Positions 54,008 through 61,745 of a DNA stretch of 64,000 nucleotides are shown in pieces. Source of the DNA: Bryobacterales bacterium (GTDB taxonomy: Bacteria; Acidobacteriota; Terriglobia; Bryobacterales; Bryobacteraceae); contig JADKID010000016.1 in the NCBI GenBank assembly GCA_016721425.1, positions 62,001 to 126,000 of the forward strand, given 5' to 3'. The stretch's first letter is position 1; every line of letters starts with the position of its first letter. Position numbers and translations under genes: made by a program. The notes under the pieces are model-generated. The model was not told the DNA's origin. It saw only the letters and a program-made list of their open reading frames with translations, and ran no database searches.

Positions 54008-54521
54008 ATGAAAACCGAACTCGTTCCACCGGCAACCACGATCCCGACAACCACCATCCAGCCAGCCACCATCCAGCCAGCCACCATCCAGCCACCCACC
54101 CCCCCCCAGGCGCCGTATCCGCCGCCAGCTCGATCACAACCTCATCACCGGCCCAGGCCCAGGCTCCCTGCTCTTCTTCGAGGATCCAGCCGCCATCCAG
54201 GCAATCCGCCAGTCCATTCTCGATCGCCTCAACTGCCATTCCGCCGTCGACCTCGTCTTCGTCGAACTCGCCACTTCCAACGCCTGGCAGGCCCTCCGCG
54301 CCGCCAATTTCGACTCTGCCATCGTCGACGCCGAAGTGGCCGCCCAGCGCGAAGCAGTCGATCGGGATTTCGAGTCAATCGACGACATCAGCCGCACCGC
54401 GCTCATTTACCAGAGCCCCGAAATCACCCAGGTTCTGCGTGTGTTCCATAAGACCCAGCACGATTGCCAGCGCGCACTTCTCCAGATCGTTCGCCCACCC
54501 ACGAACCGCACCGGGAGCTGA
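54008..54521 (+). CDS. Unknown small protein with TIQPA repeats, frameshifted in a C run
   Basis: The gene starts at ATG 54008 with MKTELVPPATTIPT and three to four copies of ATIQP, encoded by a 15-base tandem repeat. After nine consecutive C (54099-54107) the sensible frame changes. The continuing frame encodes RRIRRQLDHNLITGPGPGSL, LLFFEDPAAIQAIRQSILDR and LVFVELATSNAWQALRAANF, then DAEVAAQREAVDRDFESIDD, and stops at 54521. The helical, charged C-terminal part with balanced codon use looks like a real protein. No domain is recognised. Three bases separate its stop from the next start, so the two form a pair. Confidence 0.55.
54052..54095 (+). repeat. 15-bp tandem repeat, three copies
   Basis: The unit ACCATCCAGCCAGCC occurs twice exactly and a third time partially, encoding Thr-Ile-Gln-Pro-Ala. 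It sits in frame, so copy number can vary without breaking the gene. It is directly followed by the nine-base C run that breaks the frame. Confidence 0.8.
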
Positions 54522-54524
54522 GCC

Positions 54525-55071
54525 ATGTCACTCATTCGCGTCTCGAAAAGAAGATCGCCGCCAATCGCGCCAATGGCCGCAAATCGCACGGGCCGTCCAC
54601 TCCGGCCGGCAAGGCTCGCTCCAGCCGCAACGCCTGCTCCCACCATCTCTATGCCCGCAAGTTCACCATCCACCCCGTGTGGCAACAGCGCATAGCAGCC
54701 GTCGTCGGTCCCGCCATCGAATCCGTGGAGAATCCGGCCGAGCGGGAGCCGCTCACCCGCTACCTCTTCCTCATGCAGTGGATCGAGGAACTCGCCTCCT
54801 TCCAGACGCGACTCCTCAACGACTCCATTGCCCGCCACCACGGCGACTTCGCCCGCGGCGTCCACCACTTCGCCACCACCAATCCGCTCTTCCTCGCCAT
54901 CGGCGCCCGAATGCATGCGCTCCATCGCGACGCCAACCGCGCCCGTCTCGAGTGGAAACGCGCCCAGAGGCAAACGACCCCAAATGTCGTTGAAAAGAAG
55001 CCGCTTACGATGGCCGCCGCCGCGGGCGCACCGGCCCGCCGCCATGCCCTGCCCCCCGCACCGGCCCCTAA
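54525..55071 (+). CDS. Unknown protein with N-terminal ANRANG/GPxTPxGKxRSSxNA motif, frameshifted
   Basis: The ATG at 54525 is preceded by GGGAG and lies three bases after the previous stop. It reads MS and then needs one added C to enter the long frame THSRLEKKIAANRANGRKSH, GPSTPAGKARSSRNACSHHL, YARKFTIHPVWQQRIAAVV. This N-terminus (EANRANAxxSTGPxTPEGKxRSxxNAxxHGL) is shared by many Acidobacterial and Planctomycete hypothetical proteins. The open frame would run to 55150, inside glnA. A second missing C in the C-rich end (near 55050) would give a stop at 55069-55071, just at the convergent glnA end. Function is unknown. Confidence 0.55.
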
Positions 55072-56477
55072 ATGTCGTAGTACATCGCGAACTCATACGG
55101 ATGCGGCCGCAAACGCACGGCATCCGCCTCGTTCTTTTGCTTATAGCTGATGAACGTCTCCAGCAGTTCCTCGGTGAATACGTCACCCTTCAACAGGAAG
55201 TCGTGATCGTCCTGCAGGCACGCCAAAGCCTCGTCCAGCGAAGCCGGCATCGAAGGCACAGCCTTCAACTCCTCCGGCGACAGATCGTAAATGTCCTTGT
55301 CCAGCGGTTCCCCCGGATCAATCCGGTTCATCACCCCGTCCAGCCCCGCCATCAGCAGCGCGGCAAAGCACAGGTAGGGATTCGCCGATGGATCCGGCGG
55401 ACGGTACTCCACCCGTTTGGCCTTCGGGCTCGACGAATACATCGGAATTCGCACCGCCGCCGACCGGTTCCGCCGCGAGTATGCCAGGTTCACCGGAGCC
55501 TCGTAGCCCGGCACCAGGCGCTTGTAGGAGTTCGTCGTCGGCGCGATGATCGCCGAAAGCGCCCGCGAGTGCTTCAGCAGCCCGCCGATGTACCACAACG
55601 CCATCTGGCTCAAACCCGCATAGCCGTCGCCGGCAAACAGCGGCTGGCCGTTGCGCCACAGCGATTGGTGGCAGTGCATCCCGCTGCCGTTGTCGCCAAA
55701 CAGCGGCTTCGGCATGAACGTCACCGTCTTGCCATGCTTCTGCGCCACGTTCCGGATGCAGTACTTGTACAGCATCATGTTGTCGGCCGATTTGACCATC
55801 GTGTCGAACTTCTGGTCGATCTCGCACTGCCCGCCCGTCGCCACTTCATGATGGTGGCACTCAATGTTGAGGCCCGCCTTCAACATCACCTCCACCATCT
55901 CCGCCCGCAGGTTCTGGTAGTGGTCCGTCGGCGGCAGCGGGAAGTAGCCTTCCTTGTACCGCGGCCGGTAGCCCAGGTTGTTCTCCGCCCGGCCCGAGTT
56001 CCAGCGGCCCTCTTCGGCGTCGATGAAGTAGTAGCCCGAATGTTGGTTCTGGTCGAACCGGATGTTGTCAAAGATGAAAAACTCGGCCTCGGCGCCGAAA
56101 AACACAGTGTCGGCCAGCCCGCTGTTCTGCAGGAAGAGCTCCGCCTTCTTCGCGATCCAGCGCGGGTCCCGGTCATAGCGCTGCCGCGTGATCGGGTCCA
56201 GAATGTCGCCAATCATGCACAGCGTCGGAGTCTCGAAAAACGGATCCATGTACGCCGTCTTCGAGTCCGGGATCAGCAGCATGTCGCTCTCGTTGATCGC
56301 CGCCCAGCCCCGGATGCTGGAGCCGTCAATGCCGAATCCCTCTTCAAAGGAATCCTCGGTCAACTGGCTGATCGGGTAGCTGATGTGCTGGGCAAGGCCG
56401 GGGATGTCCGTGAAGCGGACGTCAATCTGCCGGGCGCCATTGTCAAGGCCGTACTGGATTGCTTCCTTGGGGGTCAT
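55068..56477 (-). CDS. glnA: Glutamine synthetase type I (GSI-beta)
   Basis: A 469-residue cytoplasmic enzyme making glutamine from glutamate, ammonia and ATP. Signature segments are FGIDGSSIRGW, FFGAEAEFFIFD, the ATP-binding KPLFGDNGSGMHCHQSLW, and NRSAAVRIPMYS. The adenylylation tyrosine lies in LDKDIYDLSPEELK, marking a GSI-beta enzyme controlled by adenylyltransferase GlnE. Full length for the family. It is divergent from a second, damaged glutamine synthetase gene at 56708, with 230 bases between the starts. The shared intergenic region probably carries nitrogen control sites; I could not identify a sigma-54 promoter with correct spacing. Confidence 0.96.
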   Translation of the reverse strand: MTPKEAIQYGLDNGARQIDVRFTDIPGLAQHISYPISQLTEDSFEEGFGIDGSSIRGWAAINESDMLLIPDSKTAYMDPFFETPTLCMIGDILDPITRQRYDRDPRWIAKKAELFLQNSGLADTVFFGAEAEFFIFDNIRFDQNQHSGYYFIDAEEGRWNSGRAENNLGYRPRYKEGYFPLPPTDHYQNLRAEMVEVMLKAGLNIECHHHEVATGGQCEIDQKFDTMVKSADNMMLYKYCIRNVAQKHGKTVTFMPKPLFGDNGSGMHCHQSLWRNGQPLFAGDGYAGLSQMALWYIGGLLKHSRALSAIIAPTTNSYKRLVPGYEAPVNLAYSRRNRSAAVRIPMYSSSPKAKRVEYRPPDPSANPYLCFAALLMAGLDGVMNRIDPGEPLDKDIYDLSPEELKAVPSMPASLDEALACLQDDHDFLLKGDVFTEELLETFISYKQKNEADAVRLRPHPYEFAMYYDI

Positions 56478-56707
56478 CGTCGTGGAGTCTCCGTTGAACT
56501 AGGGCCACGATAGCAGAGTGTCCGGGGGGTGTCCATGACGGTTCTTCGCCCCTCCCATCAATTCCGTGAACGGGGCCCATAAAAAAATCCGATTGCCGGG
56601 TGGCAGGGGGTGCATTCGATAATTGATCTATAGTCGGAAGGCCCAAAGCTCCGGTTGCCCTGGCAACGCTTTCCGCCCATGTAAGACTTTCTAGCTCGAG
56701 GAGACCG

Positions 56708-58134
56708 ATGCCGAACCAACTGCAAGACTTTCTGACCCTTTCCTACGCGGAACTCGAAGACCTCAACCTGCAAGCCAAGGAACAGCGTAAGAATCGCGTG
56801 CCGGCCCACCAGATCCAGGAGGAGCGGGTTAAGTACCTGGCCGACAACAAGCAGATCAAGGCCGTCACCGTCATGTTCAGCGACCTCGAAGGCCGCCTGC
56901 ACATGCTCGACTATGACAAGAAGTTCCTGCTCAAGAGCATGACAACCTGACGTTTGACGGCTCGTCGATCCGCGGCTTCACCGCTCAGCGCGAAAGCGAT
57001 CTCCGCCTGTCCATGGATTGGTCATCCTTCTATTGGGCCCCTCCGACATCTTCGGCGCCGGCAAGGCCTCGTCTTCAGTGAAGTCATCGATAAGGACGGC
57101 TCGGCCTACTCCGGCGACCTCCGCGGCGTTCTCAAGAACTATGCCAATGAGCAGTTCGCCAAGAACGGCTACACCCTGAACGCCGCCAACGAGATCGAAG
57201 GCTTCCTCTTCAAGGGCACCGACGCCGAGCGCAGCTATCACGAGACCGGCAAGTTCGATTACGTCAACACCGGCGGCTACTACCACTCCCTGCCCGGCGA
57301 TCTCCTCCGCCTCTTCATCGACACCACCGCCGAAGTGCAGCGCGCCATGGGCTTCGAAAACGAGAAGGATCACCCGGAGGTCGCGCCCTCGCAGTTCGAA
57401 ATCAACTACAGCTACGCCGACGTGGTCGCCGCCGCCGATCAGATCCAGATCTACAAGCTGATCTGCCGCCAGGTCGCCACCAAGATGGGCCTCACCGCCT
57501 CCTTCCTGCCCAAGCCGGTCGTCGGCGTCAACGGCAGCGGCATGCACACCAACGTCTCCATCACCAAGGGCGGCAAGAACATCTTCTGGGATCCCAAGGG
57601 CGAAGAGAAGATGAGCAAGTTCGCCTGGCAGTTCGTGGATCGCATCCTCACCCACGGCAACGACATCTGCCTCGCGCTCAACGCCAGCGTCAACGCCTAC
57701 CGCCGCCTCGACCCCCACTTCGAGGCCCCCAACCAGATCAAGGCTTCGGCCACCGATCGCGGCTCCATGGTGCGCATCCCCATCGGTAACGAGCGCAGTG
57801 CTCGCGTTGAAGTCCGCTCGGTCAGCCCCGACGCCAACCCCTACATGGTGTTGTACTCGGTCTTCAAGACCGGCCTCGAAGGCGAGATCTCCAAGGTCAA
57901 GAATCTGCGCCAGGCAGAACGCTACCTCCCCGATAACGTCTACGACGCCATGGCCAACTTCCGCGCCGCCGAGTGGACCGCAAGCTCCTCGGCGAGGACG
58001 TCAAGGGCCGCTTCGCTGACCTCAAGCAGGCTTCGGCCGACCGTTGCCCCCGTCAGCTTGGCACCTTCGTCAAAGCTCCGGAAGTGCAGTATCACCACGA
58101 GGTCTACAACCAGTTCCTCTGGAACATGTTCTAA
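56708..58134 (+). CDS. Second glutamine synthetase, with four single-base frameshifts
   Basis: About 475 residues if repaired. It begins MPNQLQDFLTLSYAELEDLN with GAGGAG upstream. Frames change near 56938 (AGC[C]ATGAC), 57045 (GGGCCC[C]TCC), 57075 (GGC[A/C]CTCGTC) and 57978 (ACC[C]GCAAG), each restored by one added base, mostly C. The repaired chain reads DNLTFDGSSIRGFTAQRESD, NAANEIEGFLFKG, LPKPVVGVNGSGMHTNVSIT, DRGSMVRIPIGNE and ends VYNQFLWNMF. It is a GSI enzyme with a longer N-terminus than the divergent glnA and no obvious adenylylation DxYDLxPEE motif, so it may be regulated differently. Codon use and conservation are intact between the breaks, which argues for sequencing error. Confidence 0.82.
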
Positions 58135-58162
58135 GCCTCACTGCTCACACTCCGTTCGAGCT

Positions 58163-58197
58163 CGCGACGCCCCGGCTTCCACGGCCGGGGCGTCGCG
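58163..58197. terminator. Perfect 14-bp hairpin between glutamine synthetase and xseA
   Basis: The stem CGCGACGCCCCGGC (58163-58176) pairs perfectly with 58184-58197 around a seven-base loop TTCCACG. It lies 29 bases after the synthetase stop and 26 before the xseA start. No T-tract follows. A terminator for the upstream gene is most likely; it could also attenuate xseA. Confidence 0.7.
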
Positions 58198-58222
58198 CGT
58201 TGTGAGACTCTGAGGAGCAACG

Positions 58223-59539
58223 ATGGATCAATTCACGGTCTCCACTCTCACCGGCGCCATCCACAAACTGCTGCGCGGGCAGTTCGACGACGTGCGCGTG
58301 GCCGGCGAGATCTCGGGCTACAAGGTGTGGTCCTCCGGGCACGCCTACTTCACCCTCAAGGATGCCGGCGCCCAGATCCGCTGCGTGCTGTTCCGGGGCT
58401 CACTCCGCTACCTGCGCTTCTCACCGGCCGACGGCCTGGCCGTGGTGGCGCGCGGCTCAGTGGAGGTCCGCCAGGAACGCGGCGAGTATCAATTGATCGT
58501 CTCGTCGATGGCGCCCGATGGCGTTGGCGCGCTCCAGGCTGCCCTCGAACTGTTGAAGCAGAAGCTGGCCGCCGAGGGGCTCTTCGCGCAGGAGCGGAAG
58601 CGTCCGCTGCCGGCCTACCCCCGCCGCATCGGCATCGTCACCTCGCCCAAGGGCGCCGTCATCCGCGACATGCTCACCGTGCTCGGCCGGCGCTGGCCGG
58701 GGTTGGAGATCCGGCTCTGGCCCACCCAAGTGCAGGGCACAGGCGCGGTGGAGGGCGTCTGCGCCGGGCTGCGCCACTTCAGCTCGTCCGGTTGGGCTGA
58801 TGTCATCATCGTCGGGCGCGGAGGCGGGTCTCTGGAAGACCTCTGGACCTTTAACGAGGAGGCCGTTGCGCGCGCCATCGCCGCCTCAGCCGTGCCGGTG
58901 ATCTCCGCCGTCGGCCACGAGGTGGACTTCACCATCGCCGACTTCGTCGCGGACCTGCGCGCCCCCACGCCCTCGGCCGCGGCCGAGATGGTCGTGCGCG
59001 ATCAGGCCGTCATCCTCGGCGCCATCCACGAGGGCCGCCAACGCGCCTCGCGGGCCGTCCGGTTCCTCATCAGCCGAGTCGCCCGGCGGCTCCAAAAGCA
59101 GGGTGTCGAGCGCGCCGCCAATCTGGTCACGCGGCAGATCGGCCGCGGCTGGCAGGCCTTTGACGAGCTCGATGGGCGCCTCCGCGCAGCCGACCCCAGG
59201 GCGCGCCTGATGCGCATGAGAAAGCGTCTCGAAGAGGCATCCCAACGGCTGGCCGCAGCCGGCCCAACAGCCGCCATCGCCGCCGGTCGCAGCCGCGTGC
59301 AGGCCCTGGAGCATGGATTGTCGGTTGGCGTGCATGCGCGCCTGCACGCCGCACAACTCCGCCTGGAACCCATGGCCGCCAGAGTCGGCGCGCTCAGCCC
59401 GGTGGCGATTCTCGATCGCGGCTACGCCATCGTGACCAACGAGCAGGGCCAGGTGGTGAAGTCCCCGTCCGACGCCCCGCCCGCCACCCTGGTCCAAGCC
59501 CGCGTGGCCCGCGGTGTGATCACCGCCCGTGTGACATAA
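58223..59539 (+). CDS. xseA: Exodeoxyribonuclease VII large subunit
   Basis: A 438-residue DNA-repair nuclease subunit. The N-terminal OB-fold (about 1-100) has FDDVRVAGEISGYKVWSSGH, AYFTLKDAGAQIRCVLFRG. The catalytic domain has YPRRIGIVTSPKGAVIRDML, VIIVGRGGGSLEDLWTFNEE, VISAVGHEVDFTIADFVAD and RAPTPSAAAEM, followed by a long coiled-coil arm and the closing LDRGYAIV. ExoVII degrades single-stranded DNA as a complex of one XseA and several small XseB subunits. xseB often follows directly but does not here; a 97-residue zinc-ribbon-like protein follows instead. The ATG at 58223 has GAGGAG upstream. Confidence 0.95.
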   Translation: MDQFTVSTLTGAIHKLLRGQFDDVRVAGEISGYKVWSSGHAYFTLKDAGAQIRCVLFRGSLRYLRFSPADGLAVVARGSVEVRQERGEYQLIVSSMAPDGVGALQAALELLKQKLAAEGLFAQERKRPLPAYPRRIGIVTSPKGAVIRDMLTVLGRRWPGLEIRLWPTQVQGTGAVEGVCAGLRHFSSSGWADVIIVGRGGGSLEDLWTFNEEAVARAIAASAVPVISAVGHEVDFTIADFVADLRAPTPSAAAEMVVRDQAVILGAIHEGRQRASRAVRFLISRVARRLQKQGVERAANLVTRQIGRGWQAFDELDGRLRAADPRARLMRMRKRLEEASQRLAAAGPTAAIAAGRSRVQALEHGLSVGVHARLHAAQLRLEPMAARVGALSPVAILDRGYAIVTNEQGQVVKSPSDAPPATLVQARVARGVITARVT

Positions 59540-59559
59540 TTGCTGTTTCAGAGGAGTTT

Positions 59560-59853
59560 ATGGCGAATCCCAAGTATGCGGAAGCGACCCGGCCCGTCCC
59601 GCAGGCCGTGGAAGTCGGTACGTTGAGCGATGGTACGAAGATCATGCGGCGGGCGCCGCGCATCCGGTCCTGCGGGCTGAAAGATGCCAAGGACAAGCTC
59701 TGTGCCGGGCACCTGAAGCGCTGGTTCTTTTTTGGCGACGAGTTGAAGGAGAGGTTCGGCGCCGACGCCGAGCTCTATCGCTGCGAAAAGTGCAAGGCGG
59801 TGTATCTGCCGAATGAAGAGGAAGAGTCGCGGAGCGGGACGCTCAGCTATTAG
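59560..59853 (+). CDS. Small conserved protein with possible Cys4 zinc site
   Basis: A 97-residue cytoplasmic protein. Cysteines occur as SCGLKDAKDKLCAGH and YRCEKCKAVYLPNEEE, enough for one Cys4 zinc site. The sequence between (KRWFFFGDELKERFGADAE) is strongly amphipathic. No known domain. It starts 20 bases after xseA, with AGAGGAG upstream and a CATAAT sequence (59537) that could be its own -10. XseB is about 60-80 residues, acidic and helical without cysteines, so this is not XseB. A branched hairpin structure follows. Confidence 0.65.
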   Translation: MANPKYAEATRPVPQAVEVGTLSDGTKIMRRAPRIRSCGLKDAKDKLCAGHLKRWFFFGDELKERFGADAELYRCEKCKAVYLPNEEEESRSGTLSY

Positions 59854-59861
59854 AAATTAGG

Positions 59862-59939
59862 AGGCCGCATTGGATCGCCTCTGGGGAGGAGTCACTCGGG
59901 GTGAGTCAATCCAATGCGGCCTGCCCTTGTCAGGGCTTT
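59862..59939 (+). terminator. Branched inverted-repeat structure and short terminator-like hairpin
   Basis: A 14-base arm AGGCCGCATTGGAT (59862-59875) pairs perfectly with ATCCAATGCGGCCT (59909-59922). The 33 bases between can form two small hairpins, CCTC-TGGG-GAGG and ACTC-GGGGT-GAGT, giving a three-way junction. Immediately after comes GCCC-TTGTCA-GGGC followed by TTT (59923-59939), a terminator-like hairpin. The position after a stop codon favours termination or 3' protection, but the three-armed design is unusual. Confidence 0.6.
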
Positions 59940-60369
59940 GAGATGGGGCCACGGCGGAACCGAATCCTTGAGCCTGTGTTCCCTAAACTCCTAGTGAAGA
60001 TGCCGCGTTCAACTACCCTTCACCAAGCGAACCCGGGGACCACCGATACCCGCCATCTCAGGGGGAGATCAAAACCTTGATGACGACCTCGCGGATCAAA
60101 AAAATTACCCTCTGTTGCAACTTGCAACCGGTAGAACGAATGGAAGAGAACTCTAACACCGGCTCCCGCAAGCACGACGTTTCCAACTCCATTTCGCTCT
60201 CCCGATAAGCCCGTTACAGCAGAGGGCAGGTTTAAAGAGAGATCATCAATTCGATTATGAGTGTAGCAAACTGATGGCCATCGATGCTGGAGAAAAAAGT
60301 CCTTTGTTATCAACAGTCGCGACCGCGGCTGGCTGGGCCCGCGGGGTGAGTGGACGCAGGAGGTGTGGC
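59940..60369. other. Intergenic region with possible minus-strand remnant
   Basis: About 430 bases with lower GC than the surroundings. On the minus strand, 60250 down to 60043 could encode the end of a beta-barrel-like protein (GVRVLFHSFYRLQVATEGNF, then LRWRVSVVPGFAW, stop), but no start or upstream gene exists. I treat it as a possible remnant only. No promoter pair was identified for the gene at 60370. Confidence 0.3.
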
Positions 60370-61744
60370 ATGGTGACACAGGTTGGACTCAGCTTGGCCG
60401 CGATGTGGGTGTGCATGGCCCCGGCGATGGCCCAGGAGATCGACTATCAGGTCTATAGTGAGCCGCCGCGGCTGCTGCTAAACGCCCGGCGGCTGAAATT
60501 GGTGAAGCGGGAGCGCGAGCGGGAGTCCATGCGCTGGCAGCAGTTTGACGCGCTGATGGCGGGCAAGGCGCGCATGACGGAGCCGGGCTTCACCCTGGCC
60601 CTGTGGGGGACGGTCACCGGCCAGGGAGCGCCCTGCAAGGCCGCGGCGGAGTGGGCGGTGAAGGCAAACCCGGCGGCGGCGGCCGAGCTCCGGCAGATGG
60701 CTCTGGTGTACGACTGGTGCCAGGCGGCGGCGGGCGAAGCGCAATCGTCCATGCTGGCGCGCAAGCTGGTGGGGGCGCTATCGGATAGGACGGAGCAGAT
60801 GGCGGTGGTGCGGTCGCGAACGATGGCCGCGCTGGCCGTGGCCGATGTGGAGCCGCAGGTGTCGCAGGCCTACCTGAAATGGGCGGTGGAGGGGTGGTGG
60901 AAAGCGAAGATCGTGCCGCGCCTGAAGACGGAGCCGGGCGTCTTTGCCAGGCGCGAGGACCTCTACGCGATGATGGAGTTCCTGCACGTGGTGCGCGACA
61001 ACCTGCGGGCGGATCTGCGCGAGGGGGCAGGGCAGTGGTTTGAGGATCTGGCGCCGATGCAGATGCTCTCCTACTACCCAAGGCCGTGGCCTGCGCCGGA
61101 GAACGAATACCGGGTGCCGGCGTATGTGGGCAAGGGCGAGCCGGATCTGCGCGAGGCGGCTTTCTCCCGTGCGGCGGAACTGGCGATGGTGAGCTTCGAC
61201 GTCAACGCCCTGCCGCACCAGTTCCTGCAAGGCTGGCTGATGCAGGACCGGTTTCTCATGCGCAGTGAGTTCGCCGTCGCCTATGAGTTTCCTGTGGGCC
61301 AATCCGTATCAGCCGGGACTGAGCTTCTCCTACATGCCGGATCTCTTCCACGGACAGGGGCAACTGCTGGCTCGCGGCGGCTGGGATGAGGATGCCACCT
61401 GGTTTGGATATTGGGGCGGGCAGGCACAGGCGTTTACGAACGGTGCCCGCGTGGCGGTGAAACTGGACGGACGTCCGGCGCCGATGAACCTCGGTGCGGT
61501 CCAGGTGTTCTTCGCGTCCGCGGGGCTCAAGGTGGAGTCCGGCTGGCTGCCTCCGCCGGAGGAGGGTGCCAAGCCGGTGGAGGAGGTTGGTTTCCTGGTC
61601 GGCCTGGCGCCGGATACCCGATACGACGTCGAGGTGGACGACGAAGAGATGTACGAGGCCAAGACAGACTCGGGCGGGATTCTGGAGCTGAAGTTCGCAC
61701 CAGGCCGCAAGGCAGGCGTGCGGTTGAAGAAGAGCGGCGTGTGA
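60370..61744 (+). CDS. Secreted protein of unknown function, alpha-helical N-terminal half, frameshifted near 61291
   Basis: The ATG at 60370 has AGGAGG upstream and opens a signal peptide (VGLSLAAMWVCMAPAMAQ). The first 300 residues are helical (ALWGTVTGQGAPCKAAAEWA, MALVYDWCQAA, YLKWAVEGWWKAK), recalling the toroid half of heparinase II/III-like proteins. After SEFAVAYEF an extra C shifts the frame near 61291. The next frame continues LWANPYQPGLSFSYMPDLFH and a beta-sandwich-like domain, ending at 61744. Without the extra base it would be about 457 residues. I cannot assign an activity. Its stop is one base from the convergent ABC permease stop. Confidence 0.6.
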
Positions 61745-61745
61745 A

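Noticed and set aside
54052..54095. CRISPR-like repeats.
   Set aside because: The units are directly abutting 15-mers with no spacers and are part of a coding frame.
54828..56513. A 561-codon plus-strand frame opposite glnA.
   Set aside because: It covers glnA in antisense and is Arg/His/Val-rich without motifs.
56590..56612. TGGCAGGGGGTGCAT as a sigma-54 promoter for the second glutamine synthetase.
   Set aside because: GG and GC are separated by eight rather than ten bases, so the -24/-12 spacing is wrong.
59560..59853. The gene after xseA as xseB.
   Set aside because: It is 97 residues with four cysteines and many aromatic residues, unlike the short helical XseB.
60043..60250. End of an outer-membrane barrel gene on the minus strand.
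   Set aside because: Aromatic C-terminus and strand-like pattern exist, but no start or N-terminal part; too short to call.
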